From Euwallacea fornicatus (Eukaryota; Arthropoda; Insecta; Coleoptera; Curculionidae): 64,000 bases of DNA. A model generated the notes under the pieces. That model did no database searches, was not told where the DNA came from, and saw only the letters and a list, made by a program, of their open reading frames with translations. A program made the translations under genes and the position numbers. The stretch covers positions 186,001 through 250,000 of the forward strand of contig NW_027096029.1 of NCBI RefSeq assembly GCF_040115645.1. Direction: 5' to 3'. Positions 50,200 through 63,445 of this stretch are shown here, piece after piece (position 1 is the first letter of the stretch; every line of letters begins with the position of its first letter).

Positions 50200-53100
50200 G
50201 TCACAACAAATGATAATTGCATCTTGTTGCATTTCCAAGAAAAATAGTACTTTATGTGCTCAAACACACAACTTTTGTAACATTTCAAACTTTGAAGCTC
50301 GATAACTTCGGCAAACAAACTCCAAGTTTCTTAAACGAGGTGTCAAATTAATCAGCTCGTCGAGATCTTTGAGACGTCACAACAAATGATAATTGCATCT
50401 TGTTGCATTTCCAAGAAAAATAGTACTTTATGTGCTCAAACACACAACTTTCGTAACATTTCAAACTTCAAAGCTCGGTAACTTCGGCAAATGATCACCA
50501 AATTTCTTAAACGAAGTGTCAAATTAATCAGCTCGTCGAGATCTTTGAGACGTCACAACAAATCATGATTGCATCTTGTTGCATTTCCAAGAAAAATAGT
50601 ACTTTATGTGCTCAAACACACAACTTTCGTAACATTTCAAACTTCGAAGCTCGGTAACTTCGGCAAATGATCACCAAATTTCTTAAACGAAGTGTCAAAT
50701 TAATCAGCTCGTCGAGATCTTTGAGATGTCACAACAAATGATAATTGCATCTTGTTGCATTTCCAAGAAAAATAGTACTTTATGTGCTCAAACACACAAC
50801 TTTTGTAACATTTCAAACTTTGAAGCTCGTTAACTTCGAAAAATGATCACCAAATTTCTTAAACGAAGTGTCAAATTAATCAGCTCGTCGAGATCTTTGA
50901 GACGTCACAACAAATCATGATTGCATCTTGTTGCATTTCCAAGAAAAATAGTACTTTATGTGCTCAAACACACAACTTTCGTAACATTTCAAACTTCGAA
51001 GCTCGGTAACTTCGGCAAATGATCACCAAATTTCTTAAACGAAGTGTCAATTTAATCAGCTCCACGAGATCTTTGAGACGTCACAACAAATCACGATTGC
51101 ATCTTGTTGCATTTCCAAGAAAAATAGTACTTTATGTGCTCAAACACAGAACATTTGTAACATTTCAAATTTCGAAGCTCGATAACTTCGGCAAACAAAC
51201 TCCAAGTTTCTTAAACGAGGTGTAAAATTAATCAGCTCGTCGAGATCTTTGAGATGTCACAACAAATGATAATTGCATCTTGTTGCATTTCCAAGAAAAA
51301 TAGTACTTTATGTGCTCAAACACACAACTTTTGTAACATTTCAAATTTCGAAGCTCGATAACTTCGGCAAACAAACTTCAAGTTTCTTAAACGAGGTGTC
51401 AAATTAATCAGCTCGTCGAGACCTTTGAGACGTCACAACAAATGATAATTGCATCTTGTTGCATTTCCAAGAAAAATAGTACTTTATGTGCTCAAACACA
51501 CAACTTTCGTAACATTTCAAACTTTGAAGCTCGTTAACTTCGACAAATGATCACCAAGTTTCTTAAACGAAGTGTCAAATTAATCACCTCCACGAGATTT
51601 TTGAGACGTCACAACAAATCATGATTGCATCTTGTTGCATTTCCAAGACAAATAGTACTTTATATGTTCAAACACACAACTTTTGTAACATTTCAAACTT
51701 CGAAGCTCGATAACTTCGTCAAACAAACTTCAAGTTTCTTAAACGAGGTGTAAAATTAATCAGCTCGTCGAGATCTTTGAGATGTCACAACAAATGATAA
51801 TTGCATCTTGTTGCATTTCCAAGAAAAATAGTACTTTATGTGCTCAAACACACAACTTTCGTAACATTTCAAACTTCGAAGCTCGGTAACTTCGGCAAAT
51901 GATCACCAAATTTCTTAAACGAAGTGTCAAATTAATCAGCTCGTCGAGATCTTTGAGACGTCACAACAAATCATGATTGCATCTTGTTGCATTTCCAAGA
52001 AAAATAGTACTTTATGTGCTCAAACTCACAACTTTCGTAACATTTCAAACTTCGAAGCTCGGTAACTTCGACAAACAAACTTCAAGTTTCTTAAACGAAG
52101 TGTCAAATTAGTCAGCTCCACGAGATCTTTGAGACGTCACAACAAATCATGATTGCATCTTGTTGCATTTCCAAGAAAAATAGTACTTTACGTGCTCAAA
52201 CACACAACTTTTGTAACATTTCAAATTTCGAAGCTCGGTAACTTCGGCAAACAAACTTCAAGTTTCTTAAACGAAGTGTCAAATTAGTCAGCTCCACGAG
52301 ATCTTTGAGACGTCACAACAAATCATGATTGCATCTTGTTGCATTTCCAAGAAAAATAGTACTTTATGTGCTCAAACACACAACTTTTGTAACATTTCAA
52401 ACTTTGAAGCGCGTTAACTTCGACAAATGATCACCAAATTTCTTAAACGAAGTGTCAAATTAATCAGCTCCACGAGATCTTTGAGACGTCACAACAAATC
52501 ATGATTGCATCTTGTTGCATTTCCAAGAAAAATAGTACTTTATGTGCTCAAACATACAACTTTCGTAACATTTCAAACTTCGAAGCTCGGTAACTTCGGC
52601 AAATGATCACCAAATTTCTTAAACGAAGTGTCAAATTAATCAGCTCGTCGAGATCTTTGAGATGTCACAACAAATGATAATTGCATCTTGTTGCATTTCC
52701 AAGAAAAATAGTACTTTATGTGCTCAAACACACAACTTTTGTAACATTTCAAACTTTGAAGCTCGTTAACTTCGAAAAATGATCACCAAATTTCTTAAAC
52801 GAAGTGTCAAATTAATCAGCTCGTCGAGATCTTTGAGACGTCACAACAAATCATGATTGCATCTTGTTGCATTTCCAAGAAAAATAGTACTTTATGTGCT
52901 GAAACACACAACTTTTGTAACATTTCAAATTTTGAAGCTCGTTAACTTCGACAAATGATCACCAAATTTCTTAAACGAAGTGTCAATTTAATCAGCTCCA
53001 CGAGATCTTTGAGACGTCACAACAAATCACGATTGCATCTTGTTGCATTTCCAAGAAAAATAGTACTTTATGTGCTCAAACACACAACTTTTGTAACATT

Positions 53101-53719
53101 TCAAACTTTGAAGCTCGTTAACTTCGAAAAATGATCACCAACTTTCTTAAACGAAGTGTCAAATTAATCAGCTCCACGAGATCTTTGAGACGTCACAACA
53201 AATCATGATTGCATCTTGTTGCATTTCCAAGAAAAATAGTACTTTATGTGCTCAAACACACAACTTTCGTAACATTTCAAACTTTGAAGCTCGTTAACTT
53301 CGACAAATGATCACCAAATTTCTTAAACGAAGTGTCAAATTAATCAGCTCCACGAGATCTTTGAGACGTCACAACAAATCATGATTGCATCTTGTTGCAT
53401 TTCAAAGAAAAATAGTACTTTATGTGCTCAAACACAGAACATTTGTAACATTTCAAATTTCGAAGCTCGATAACTTCGGCAAACAAACTCCAAGTTTCTT
53501 AAACGAGGTGTAAAATTAATCAGCTCGTCGAGATCTTTGAGATGTCACAACAAATGATAATTGCATCTTGTTGCATTTCCAAGAAAAATAGTACTTTATG
53601 TGCTCAAACACACAACTTTCGTAACATTTCAAACTTCGAAGCTCGGTAACTTCGGCAAATGATCACCAAATTTCTTAAACGAAGTGTCAAATTAATCAGC
53701 TCGTCGAGATCTTTGAGAC
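50200..53719. repeat. 20-monomer (3,520-bp) higher-order unit, copy 2
   Basis: Partner of the preceding unit. It adds private monomers at 52.0-52.5 kb: caaactcacaac, two monomers with aaattagtcagctcc, and one with gaagcgcgttaac. These are shared not with copy 1 but with regions near 55.4-55.9 and 57.8-58.9 kb. The copies are therefore mosaics of several sources. Confidence 0.8.
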
Positions 53720-55003
53720 GTCACAACAAATGATAATTGCATCTTGTTGCATTTCCAAGAAAAATAGTACTTTATGTGCTCAAACACACAACTTTCGTAA
53801 CATTTCAAACTTTGAAGCTCGTTAACTTCGACAAATGATCACCAAGTTTCTTAAACGAAGTGTCAAATTAATCACCTCCACGAGATTTTTGAGACGTCAC
53901 AACAAATCATGATTGCATCTTGTTGCATTTCCAAGACAAATAGTACTTTATATGTTCAAACACACAACTTTTGTAACATTTCAAACTTCGAAGCTCGATA
54001 ACTTCGTCAAACAAACTTCAAGTTTCTTAAACGAGGTGTAAAATTAATCAGCTCGTCGAGATCTTTGAGATGTCACAACAAATGATAATTGCATCTTGTT
54101 GCATTTCCAAGAAAAATAGTACTTTATGTGCTCAAACACACAACTTTCGTAACATTTCAAACTTCGAAGCTCGGTAACTTCGACAAATGATCACCAAATT
54201 TCTTAAACGAAGTGTCAAATTAATCAGCTCGTCGAGATCTTTGAGACGTCACAACAAATCATGATTGCATCTTGTTGCATTTCCAAGAAAAATAGTACTT
54301 TATGTGCTGAAACACACAACTTTTGTAACATTTCAAATTTTGAAGCTCGTTAACTTCGACAAATGATCACCAAATTTCTTAAACGAAGTGTCAATTTAAT
54401 CAGCTCCACGAGATCTTTGAGACGTCACAACAAATCACGATTGCATCTTGTTGCATTTCCAAGAAAAATAGTACTTTATGTGCTCAAACACACAACTTTT
54501 GTAACATTTCAAACTTTGAAGCTCGTTAACTTCGAAAAATGATCACCAACTTTCTTAAACGAAGTGTCAATTTAATCAGCTCCACGAGATCTTTGAGACG
54601 TCACAACAAATCATGATTGCATCTTGTTGCATTTCCAAGAAAAATAGTACTTTATGTGCTCAAACACACAACTTTTGTAACATTTCAAACTTTGAAGCTC
54701 GTTAACTTCGAAAAATGATCACCAACTTTCTTAAACGAAGTGTCAAATTAATCAGCTCCACGAGATCTTTGAGACGTCACAACAAATCATGATTGCATCT
54801 TGTTGCATTTCCAAGAAAAATAGTACTTTATGTGCTCAAACACACAACTTTTGTAACATTTCAAACTTTGAAGCTCGTTAACTTCGAAAAATGATCACCA
54901 ACTTTCTTAAACGAAGTGTCAAATTAATCAGCTCCACGAGATCGTTGAGACGTCACAACAAATCATGATTGCATCTTGTTGCATTTCCAAGAAAAATAGT
55001 ACT
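53720..55003. repeat. 1,284-base segment duplicated from 47,912-49,195 (33 monomers)
   Basis: Matches 47,912-49,195 at an offset of 5,808 bp, with three differences found: 48,757 (gaagggtc), 48,950 (cagcttcacg) and 54,944 (gatcgttgag). Its first half is also related to 51.4-52.0 kb, so this sequence is present three times in 6 kb. Markers are cacctccacg with gacaaatag and tatatgttc, gtgtaaaatt, gtgctgaaac, gtgtcaatttaatc, aaatcacgattg and repeated cttcgaaaaatg. Confidence 0.87.
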
Positions 55004-55526
55004 TTATGTGCTCAAACACAGAACATTTGTAACATTTCAAATTTCGAAGCTCGATAACTTCGGCAAACAAACTCCAAGTTTCTTAAACGAGGTGTCAAAT
55101 TAATCAGCTCGTCGAGATCTTTGAGACGTCATAACAAATGATAATTGCATCTTGTTGCATTTCCAAGAAAAATAGTACTTTATGTGCTCAAACACACAAC
55201 TTTCGTAACATTTCAAACTTCGAAGCTCGGTAACTTCGGCAAATGATCACCAAATTTCTTAAACGAAGTGTCAAATTAATCAGCTCGTCGAGATCTTTGA
55301 GACGTCACAACAAATCATGATTGAATCTTGTTGCATTTCCAAGAAAAATAGTACTTTATGTGCTCAAACTCACAACTTTCGTAACATTTCAAACTTCGAA
55401 GCTCGGTAACTTCGACAAACAAACTTCAAGTTTCTTAAACGAAGTGTCAAATTAGTCAGCTCCACGAGATCTTTGAGACGTCACAACAAATCATGATTGC
55501 ATCTTGTTGCATTTCCAAGAAAAATA
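54968..55526. repeat. 559-base segment duplicated 14 monomers away (left copy)
   Basis: Matches 57,432-57,990 at an offset of 2,464 bp (14 monomers), with one difference (55,324: gattgaatcttg here, gattgcatcttg there). Markers are gacgtcataacaaatg, ctcaaactcacaac and aaattagtcagctcc. Confidence 0.85.
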
Positions 55527-57431
55527 GTACTTTACGTGCTCAAACACACAACTTTTGTAACATTTCAAATTTCGAAGCTCGGTAACTTCGGCAAACAAAC
55601 TTCAAGTTTCTTAAACGAAGTGTCAAATTAGTCAGCTCCACGAGATCTTTGAGACGTCACAACAAATCATGATTGCATCTTGTTGCATTTCCAAGAAAAA
55701 TAGTACTTTATGTACTCAAACACACAACTTTTGTAACATTTCAAACTTTGAAGCGCGTTAACTTCGACAAATGATCACCAAATTTCTTAAACGAAGTGTC
55801 AAATTAATCAGCTCCACGAGATCTTTGAGACGTCACAACAAATCATGATTGCATCTTGTTGCATTTCCAAGAAAAATAGTACTTTATGTGCTCAAACATA
55901 CAACTTTCGTAACATTTCAAACTTTGAAGCGCGTTAACTTCGACAAATTGTCACCAAATTTCTTAAACGAAGTGTCAAATTAATCAGCTCCACGAGATCT
56001 TTGAGACGTCACAACAAATCATGATTGCATCTTGTTGCATTTCAAAGAAAAATAGTACTTTATGTGCTCAAATATACAACTTTCGTAACATTTCAAACTT
56101 TGAAGCTCGTTAACTTCGACAAATGATCACCAAATTTCTTAAACGAAGTGTCAAATTAATCAGCTCCACGAGATCTTTGAGACTTCACAACAAATCATGA
56201 TTGCATCTTGTTGCATTTCCAAGAAAAATAGTACTTTATGTGCTCAAACACACAACTTTTGTAACATTTCAAATTTCGAAGCTCGATAACTTCGACAAAC
56301 AAACTCCAAGTTTCTTAAACGAAGTGTCAAATTAATCAGCTCGTCGAGATCTTTGAGACGTCACAACAAATGATAATTGCATCTTGTTGCATTTCCAAGA
56401 AAAATAGTACTTTATGTGCTCAAACACACAACTTTCGTAACATTTCAAACTTCGAAGCTCGGTAACTTCGGCAAATGATCACCAAATTTCTTAAACGAAG
56501 TGTCAAATTAATCAGCTCGTCGAGATCTTTGAGATGTCACAACAAATGATAATTGCATCTTGTTGCATTTCCAAGAAAAATAGTACTTTATGTGCTCAAA
56601 CACACAACTTTTGTAACATTTCAAACTTCGAAGCTCGATAACTTCGGCAAACAAACTCCAAGTTTCTTAAACGAGGTGTCAAATTAATCAGCTCGTCGAG
56701 ATCTTTGAGACGTCACAACAAATGATAATTGCATCCTGTTGCATTTCCAAGAAAAATAGTACTTTATGTGCTCAAACACACAACTTTCGTAACATTTCAA
56801 ACTTCGAAGCTCGGTAACTTCGGCAAATGATCACCAAATTTCTTAAACGAAGTGTCAAATTAATCAGCTCGTCGAGATCTTTGAGACGTCACAACAAATC
56901 ATGATTGCATCTTGTTGCATTTCCAAGAAAAATAGTACTTTATGTGCTCAAACACACAACTTTCGTAACATTTCAAACTTCGAAGCTCGGTAACTTCGGC
57001 AAATGATCACCAAATTTCTTAAACGAAGTGTCAAATTAATCAGCTCGTCGAGATCTTTGAGATGTCACAACAAATGATAATTGCATCTTGTTGCATTTCC
57101 AAGAAAAATAGTACTTTATGTGCTCAAACACACAACTTTCGTAACATTTCAAACTTCGAAGCTCGGTAACTTCGGCAAATGATCACCAAATTTCTTAAAC
57201 GAAGTGTCAAATTAATCAGCTCGTCGAGATCTTTGAGACGTCACAACAAATGATAATTGCATCTTGTTGCATTTCCAAGAAAAATAGTACTGTATGTGCT
57301 CAAACACACAACTTTTGTAACATTTCAAACTTTGAAGCTCGTTAACTTCGACAAATGATCACCAAATTTCTTAAACGAAGTGTCAAATTAATCAGCTCCA
57401 CGAGATCTTTGAGACTTCACAACAAATCATA
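55527..57431. repeat. Domain B monomers with gcgcgttaac and gacttcac variants
   Basis: Contains family-B monomers with private or regional states: tttacgtgctc, tatgtactc, gaagcgcgttaac (twice, near 55,753 and 55,930), aaattgtcacc, caaatatacaac and gagacttcacaac (56,18x and 57,41x). The gcgcgttaac group recurs near 58,743 and 58,920, and once near 52,410. No insertion or unique sequence is present. Confidence 0.75.
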
Positions 57432-57990
57432 ATTGCATCTTGTTGCATTTCCAAGAAAAATAGTACTTTATGTGCTCAAACACAGAACATTTGTAACATT
57501 TCAAATTTCGAAGCTCGATAACTTCGGCAAACAAACTCCAAGTTTCTTAAACGAGGTGTCAAATTAATCAGCTCGTCGAGATCTTTGAGACGTCATAACA
57601 AATGATAATTGCATCTTGTTGCATTTCCAAGAAAAATAGTACTTTATGTGCTCAAACACACAACTTTCGTAACATTTCAAACTTCGAAGCTCGGTAACTT
57701 CGGCAAATGATCACCAAATTTCTTAAACGAAGTGTCAAATTAATCAGCTCGTCGAGATCTTTGAGACGTCACAACAAATCATGATTGCATCTTGTTGCAT
57801 TTCCAAGAAAAATAGTACTTTATGTGCTCAAACTCACAACTTTCGTAACATTTCAAACTTCGAAGCTCGGTAACTTCGACAAACAAACTTCAAGTTTCTT
57901 AAACGAAGTGTCAAATTAGTCAGCTCCACGAGATCTTTGAGACGTCACAACAAATCATGATTGCATCTTGTTGCATTTCCAAGAAAAATA
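57432..57990. repeat. 559-base segment duplicated 14 monomers away (right copy)
   Basis: Partner of 54,968-55,526. The left limit is aatcataattgc here versus aatcatgattgc there. The right limit is the private aatattactttatg change at 57,991. Confidence 0.85.
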
Positions 57991-59315
57991 TTACTTTATG
58001 TGCTCAAACACACAACTTTTGTAACATTTCAAATTTCGAAGCTCGATAACTTCGACAAACAAACTCCAAGTTTCTTAAACGAAGTGTCAAATTAATCAGC
58101 TCGTCGAGATCTTTGAGACGTCACAACAAATGATAATTGCATCTTGTTGCATTTCCAAGAAAAATAGTACTTTATATGCTCAAACACACAACTTTCGTAA
58201 CATTTCAAACTTCGAAGCTCGGTAACTTCGGCAAATGATCACCAAATTTCTTAAACGAAGTGTCACATTAATCAGCTCGTCGAGATCTTTGAGACGTCAC
58301 AACAAATCATGATTGCATCTTGTTGCATTTCCAAGAAAAATAGTACTTTATGTGCTCAAACACACAACTTTTGTAACATTTCAAACTTCGAAGCTCGATA
58401 ACTTCGGCAACCAAACTTCAAGTTTCTTAAACGAGGTGTCAAATTAATCAGCTCGTCGAGATCTTTGAGACGTCACAACAAATCATGATTGCATCTTGTT
58501 GCATTTCCAAGAAAAATAGTACTTTACGTGCTCAAACACAGAACATTTGTAACATTTCAAATTTCGAAGCTCGATAACTTCGGCAAACAAACTTCAAGTT
58601 TCTTAAACGAAGTGTCAAATTAGTCAGCTCCACGAGATCTTTGAGACGTCACAACAAATCATGATTGCATCTTGTTGCATTTCCAAGAAAAATAGTACTT
58701 TATGTGCTCAAACACACAACTTTTGTAACATTTCAAACTTTGAAGCGCGTTAACTTCGACAAATGATCACCAAATTTCTTAAACGAAGTGTCAAATTAAT
58801 CAGCTCCACGAGATCTTTGAGACGTCACAACAAATCATGATTGCATCTTGTTGCATTTCCAAGAAAAATAGTACTTTATGTGCTCAAACATACAACTTTC
58901 GTAACATTTCAAACTTTGAAGCGCGTTAACTTCGACAAATGATCACCAAATTTCTTAAACGAAGTGTCAAATTAATCAGCTCCACGAGATCTTTGAGACG
59001 TCACAACAAATCATGATTGCATCTTGTTGCATTTCCAAGAAAAATAGTACTTTATGTGCTCAAACATACAACTTTCGTAACATTTCAAACTTTGAAGCTC
59101 GTTAACTTCGACAAATGATCACCAAATTTCTTAAACGAAGTGTCAAATCAATCAGCTCCACGAGATCTTTGAGACTTCACAACAAATCATGATTGCATCT
59201 TGTTGCATTTCCAAGAAAAATAGTACTTTATGTGCTCAAACACACAACTTTTGTAACATTTCAAATTTCGAAGCTCGATAACTTCGACAAACAAACTCCA
59301 AGTTTCTTAAACGAA
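57991..59315. repeat. Domain B monomers leading into the right-end repeats
   Basis: Ordinary B1/B2 monomers with local states: tatatgctc, gtgtcacattaatc near 58,264, ggcaaccaaactt near 58,408, gaagcgcgttaac (two) and tgtcaaatcaatc at 59,141. From 58,985 the sequence matches the right end of the window at an offset of 25 monomers (see the entry at 63,385). Confidence 0.75.
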
Positions 59316-60277
59316 GTGTCAAATTAATCAGCTCGTCGAGATCTTTGAGACGTCACAACAAATGATAATTGCATCTTGTTGCATTTCCAAGAAAAATAGT
59401 ACTTTATGTGCTCAAACACACAACTTTCGTAACATTTCAAACTTCGAAGCTCGGTAACTTCGGCAAATGATCACCAAATTTCTTAAACGAAGTGTCAAAT
59501 TAATCAGCTCGTCGAGATCTTTGAGACGTCACAACAAATCATGATTGCAACTTGTTGCATTTCCAAGAAAAATAGTACTTTATGTGCTCAAACACAGAAC
59601 ATTTGTAACATTTCAAATTTCGAAGCTCGATAACTTCGGCAAACAAACTCCAAGTTTCTTAAACGAGGTGTCAAATTAATCAGCTCGTCGAGATCTTTGA
59701 GACGTCACAACAAATCATGATTGCATCTTGTTGCATTTCCAAGAAAAATGGTACTTTATGTGCTCAAACACAGAACATTTGTAACATTTCAAATTTCGAA
59801 GCTCGATAACTTCGGCAAACAAACTCCAAGTTTCTTAAACGAGGTGTCAAATTAATCAGCTCGTCGAGATCTTTGAGACGTCACAACAAATCATGATTGC
59901 ATCTTGTTGCATTTCCAAGAAAAATGGTACTTTATGTGCTCAAACACAGAACATTTGTAACATTTCAATTTTCGAAGCTCGATAACTTCGGCAAACAAAC
60001 TTCAAGTTTCTTAAACGAGGTGTCAAATTAATCACCTCCACGAGATTTTTGAGACGTCACAACAAATCATGATTGCATCTTGTTGCATTTCCAAGAAAAA
60101 TGGTACTTTATGTGCTCAAACACAGAACATTTGTAACATTTCAAATTTCGAAGCTCGATAACTTCGGCAAACAAACTCCAAGTTTCTTAAACGAGGTGTC
60201 AAATTAATCAGCTCGTCGAGATCTTTGAGACGTCACAACAAATCATGATTGCATCTTGTTGCATTTCCAAGAAAAAT
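59316..60277. repeat. 962-base segment duplicated 18 monomers away (left copy)
   Basis: Matches 62,484-63,445 at an offset of 3,168 bp (18 monomers), with no difference seen. Markers are gattgcaacttg, three aatggtac monomers, catttcaattttcg and cacctccacgagattttt. Limits are gaagtg versus gaggtg on the left and aatggtac versus aatagtac on the right. Confidence 0.88.
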
Positions 60278-62483
60278 GGTACTTTATGTGCTCAAACACA
60301 GAACATTTGTAACATTTCAAACTTCGAAGCTCGATAACTTCGGCAAACAAACTTCAAGTTTCTTAAACGAGGTGTCAAATTAATCAGCTCGTCGAGATCT
60401 TTGAGATGTCACAACAAATGATAATTGCATCTTGTTGCATTTCCAAGAAAAATAGTACTTTATGTGCTCAAACACACAACTTTTGTAACATTTCAAACTT
60501 CGAAGCTCGGTAACTTCGGCAAATGATCACCAAATTTCTTAAACGAAGTGTCAAATTAATCACCTCCACGAGATTTTTGAGACGTCACAACAAATCATGA
60601 TTGCATCTTGTTGCATTTCCAAGAAAAATAGTACTTTATGTGCTCAAACACACAACTTTTGTAACATTTCAAACTTTGAAGCTCGTTAACTTCGACAAAT
60701 GATCACCAAATTTCTTAAAGGAAGTGTCAAATTAATCAGCTCCACGAGATCTTTGAGACGTCACAACAAATCATTATTGCATCTTGTTGCATTTCCAAGA
60801 AAAATAGTACTTTATGTGCTCAAACACACAACTTTTGTAACATTTCAAACTTCGAAGCTCGATAACTTCGGCAAACAAACTTCAAGTTTCTTAAACAAGG
60901 TGTCAAATTAATCACCTCCACGAGATTTTTGAGACGTCACAACAAATCATGATTGCATCTTGTTGCATTTCCAAGAAAAATGGTACTTTATGTGCTCAAA
61001 CACACAACTTTTGTAACATTTCAAACTTCGAAGCTCGATAACTTCGGCAAACAAACTTCAAGTTTCTTAAACGAGGTGTCAAATTAATCAGCTCGTCGAG
61101 ATCTTTGAGACGTCACAACAAATGATAATTGCATCTTGTTGCATTTCCAAGAAAAATAGTACTTTATGTGCTCAAACACACAACTTTCGTAACATTTCAA
61201 ACTTCGAAGCTCGGTAACTTCGGCAAATGATCACCAAATTTCTTAAACGAAGTGTCAAATTAATCAGCTCGTCGAGATCTTTGAGACGTCACAACAAATC
61301 ATGATTGCATCTTGTTGCATTTCCAAGAAAAATAGTACTTTATGTGCTCAAACACAGAACATTTGTAACATTTCAAATTTCGAAGCTCGATAACTTCGGC
61401 AAACAAACTTCAAGTTTCTTAAACAAGGTGTCAAATTAATCACCTCCACGAGATTTTTGAGACGTCACAACAAATCATGATTGCATCTTGTTGCATTTCC
61501 AAGAAAAATGGTACTTTATGTGCTCAAACACACAACTTTTGTAACATTTCAAACTTCGAAGCTCGATAACTTCGGCAAACAAACTTCAAGTTTCTTAAAC
61601 GAGGTGTCAAATTAATCAGCTCGTCGAGATCTTTGAGATGTCACAACAAATGATTATTGCATCTTGTTGCATTTCCAAGAAAAATAGTACTTGATATGTT
61701 CAAACACACAACTTTTGTAACATTTCAAACTTCGAAGCTCGATGACTTCGTCAAACAAACTTCAAGTTTCTTAAACGAGGTGTCAAATTAATCAGCTCAT
61801 CGAGATCTTTGAGACGTCACAACAAATCATGATTGCATCTTGTTGCATTTCCAAGAAAAATGGTACTTTATGTGCTCAAACACAGAACATTTGTAACATT
61901 TCAAATTTCGAAGCTCGATAACTTCGGCAAACAAACTTCAAGTTTCTTAAACAAGGTGTCAAATTAATCACCTCCACGAGATTTTTGAGACGTCACAACA
62001 AATCATGATTGCATCTTGTTGCATTTCCAAGAAAAATGGTACTTTATGTGCTCAAACACACAACTTTTGTAACATTTCAAACTTCGAAGCTCGATAACTT
62101 CGGCAAACAAACTTCAAGTTTCTTAAACGAGGTGTCAAATTAATCAGCTCGTCGAGATCTTTGAGATGTCACAACAAATGATTATTGCATCTTGTTGCAT
62201 TTCCAAGAAAAATAGTACTTTATATGTTCAAACACACAACTTTTGTAACATTTCAAACTTCGAAGCTCGATGACTTCGTCAAACAAACTTCAAGTTTCTT
62301 AAACGAGGTGTCAAATTAATCAGCTCGTCGAGATCTTTGAGATGTCACAACAAATGATTATTGCATCTTGTTGCATTTCCAAGAAAAATAGTACTTTATA
62401 TGTTCAAACACACAACTTTTGTAACATTTCAAACTTCGAAGCTCGATAACTTCGGCAAACAAACTCCAAGTTTCTTAAACGAG
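60278..62483. repeat. Three-monomer (528-bp) local periodicity in domain B
   Basis: The combination ttaaacaagg followed by cacctccacgagattttt and aatggtac recurs at 60,893, 61,421 and 61,949, exactly three monomers apart. It is followed by B2 monomers, some with aaatgattattgc (near 61,650, 62,178 and 62,354), tatatgttc and gatgacttcgtc. Private changes include ttaaaggaag near 60,716, aaatcattattgc near 60,770 and actttgatatg at 61,690. Confidence 0.78.
61268..61276. other. Representative dyad, family B form (ctcgtcgag)
   Basis: The same monomer positions in family B read ctcgtcgag, the exact reverse complement of the family-A form, so the arms are kept and only the centre base differs. In many B monomers the left arm is changed (ctccacgag or ctccacaag), which breaks the dyad. 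Nearby palindromes in family B are agatct, gacgtc, cttcgaag and tgatca. Confidence 0.7.
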
Positions 62484-63445
62484 GTGTCAAATTAATCAGC
62501 TCGTCGAGATCTTTGAGACGTCACAACAAATGATAATTGCATCTTGTTGCATTTCCAAGAAAAATAGTACTTTATGTGCTCAAACACACAACTTTCGTAA
62601 CATTTCAAACTTCGAAGCTCGGTAACTTCGGCAAATGATCACCAAATTTCTTAAACGAAGTGTCAAATTAATCAGCTCGTCGAGATCTTTGAGACGTCAC
62701 AACAAATCATGATTGCAACTTGTTGCATTTCCAAGAAAAATAGTACTTTATGTGCTCAAACACAGAACATTTGTAACATTTCAAATTTCGAAGCTCGATA
62801 ACTTCGGCAAACAAACTCCAAGTTTCTTAAACGAGGTGTCAAATTAATCAGCTCGTCGAGATCTTTGAGACGTCACAACAAATCATGATTGCATCTTGTT
62901 GCATTTCCAAGAAAAATGGTACTTTATGTGCTCAAACACAGAACATTTGTAACATTTCAAATTTCGAAGCTCGATAACTTCGGCAAACAAACTCCAAGTT
63001 TCTTAAACGAGGTGTCAAATTAATCAGCTCGTCGAGATCTTTGAGACGTCACAACAAATCATGATTGCATCTTGTTGCATTTCCAAGAAAAATGGTACTT
63101 TATGTGCTCAAACACAGAACATTTGTAACATTTCAATTTTCGAAGCTCGATAACTTCGGCAAACAAACTTCAAGTTTCTTAAACGAGGTGTCAAATTAAT
63201 CACCTCCACGAGATTTTTGAGACGTCACAACAAATCATGATTGCATCTTGTTGCATTTCCAAGAAAAATGGTACTTTATGTGCTCAAACACAGAACATTT
63301 GTAACATTTCAAATTTCGAAGCTCGATAACTTCGGCAAACAAACTCCAAGTTTCTTAAACGAGGTGTCAAATTAATCAGCTCGTCGAGATCTTTGAGACG
63401 TCACAACAAATCATGATTGCATCTTGTTGCATTTCCAAGAAAAAT
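62484..63445. repeat. 962-base segment duplicated 18 monomers away (right copy)
   Basis: Partner of 59,316-60,277. It directly precedes, and overlaps by 61 bases, another duplicated segment that matches at a different offset (25 monomers). The switch from offset 18 to offset 25 near 63,446 marks a recombination join. Confidence 0.88.

Noticed and set aside
51019..51225. Open reading frame of 68 codons
   Set aside because: The same satellite frame, opened by cga in place of tga within aaatcatga. It ends at the taa of gtgtaaaatt in the next monomer. Not a gene.
60699..60911. Open reading frame of 70 codons
   Set aside because: The same satellite frame, opened by tta in place of tga (aaatcatta). 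It ends at taa in the next monomer. Not a gene.
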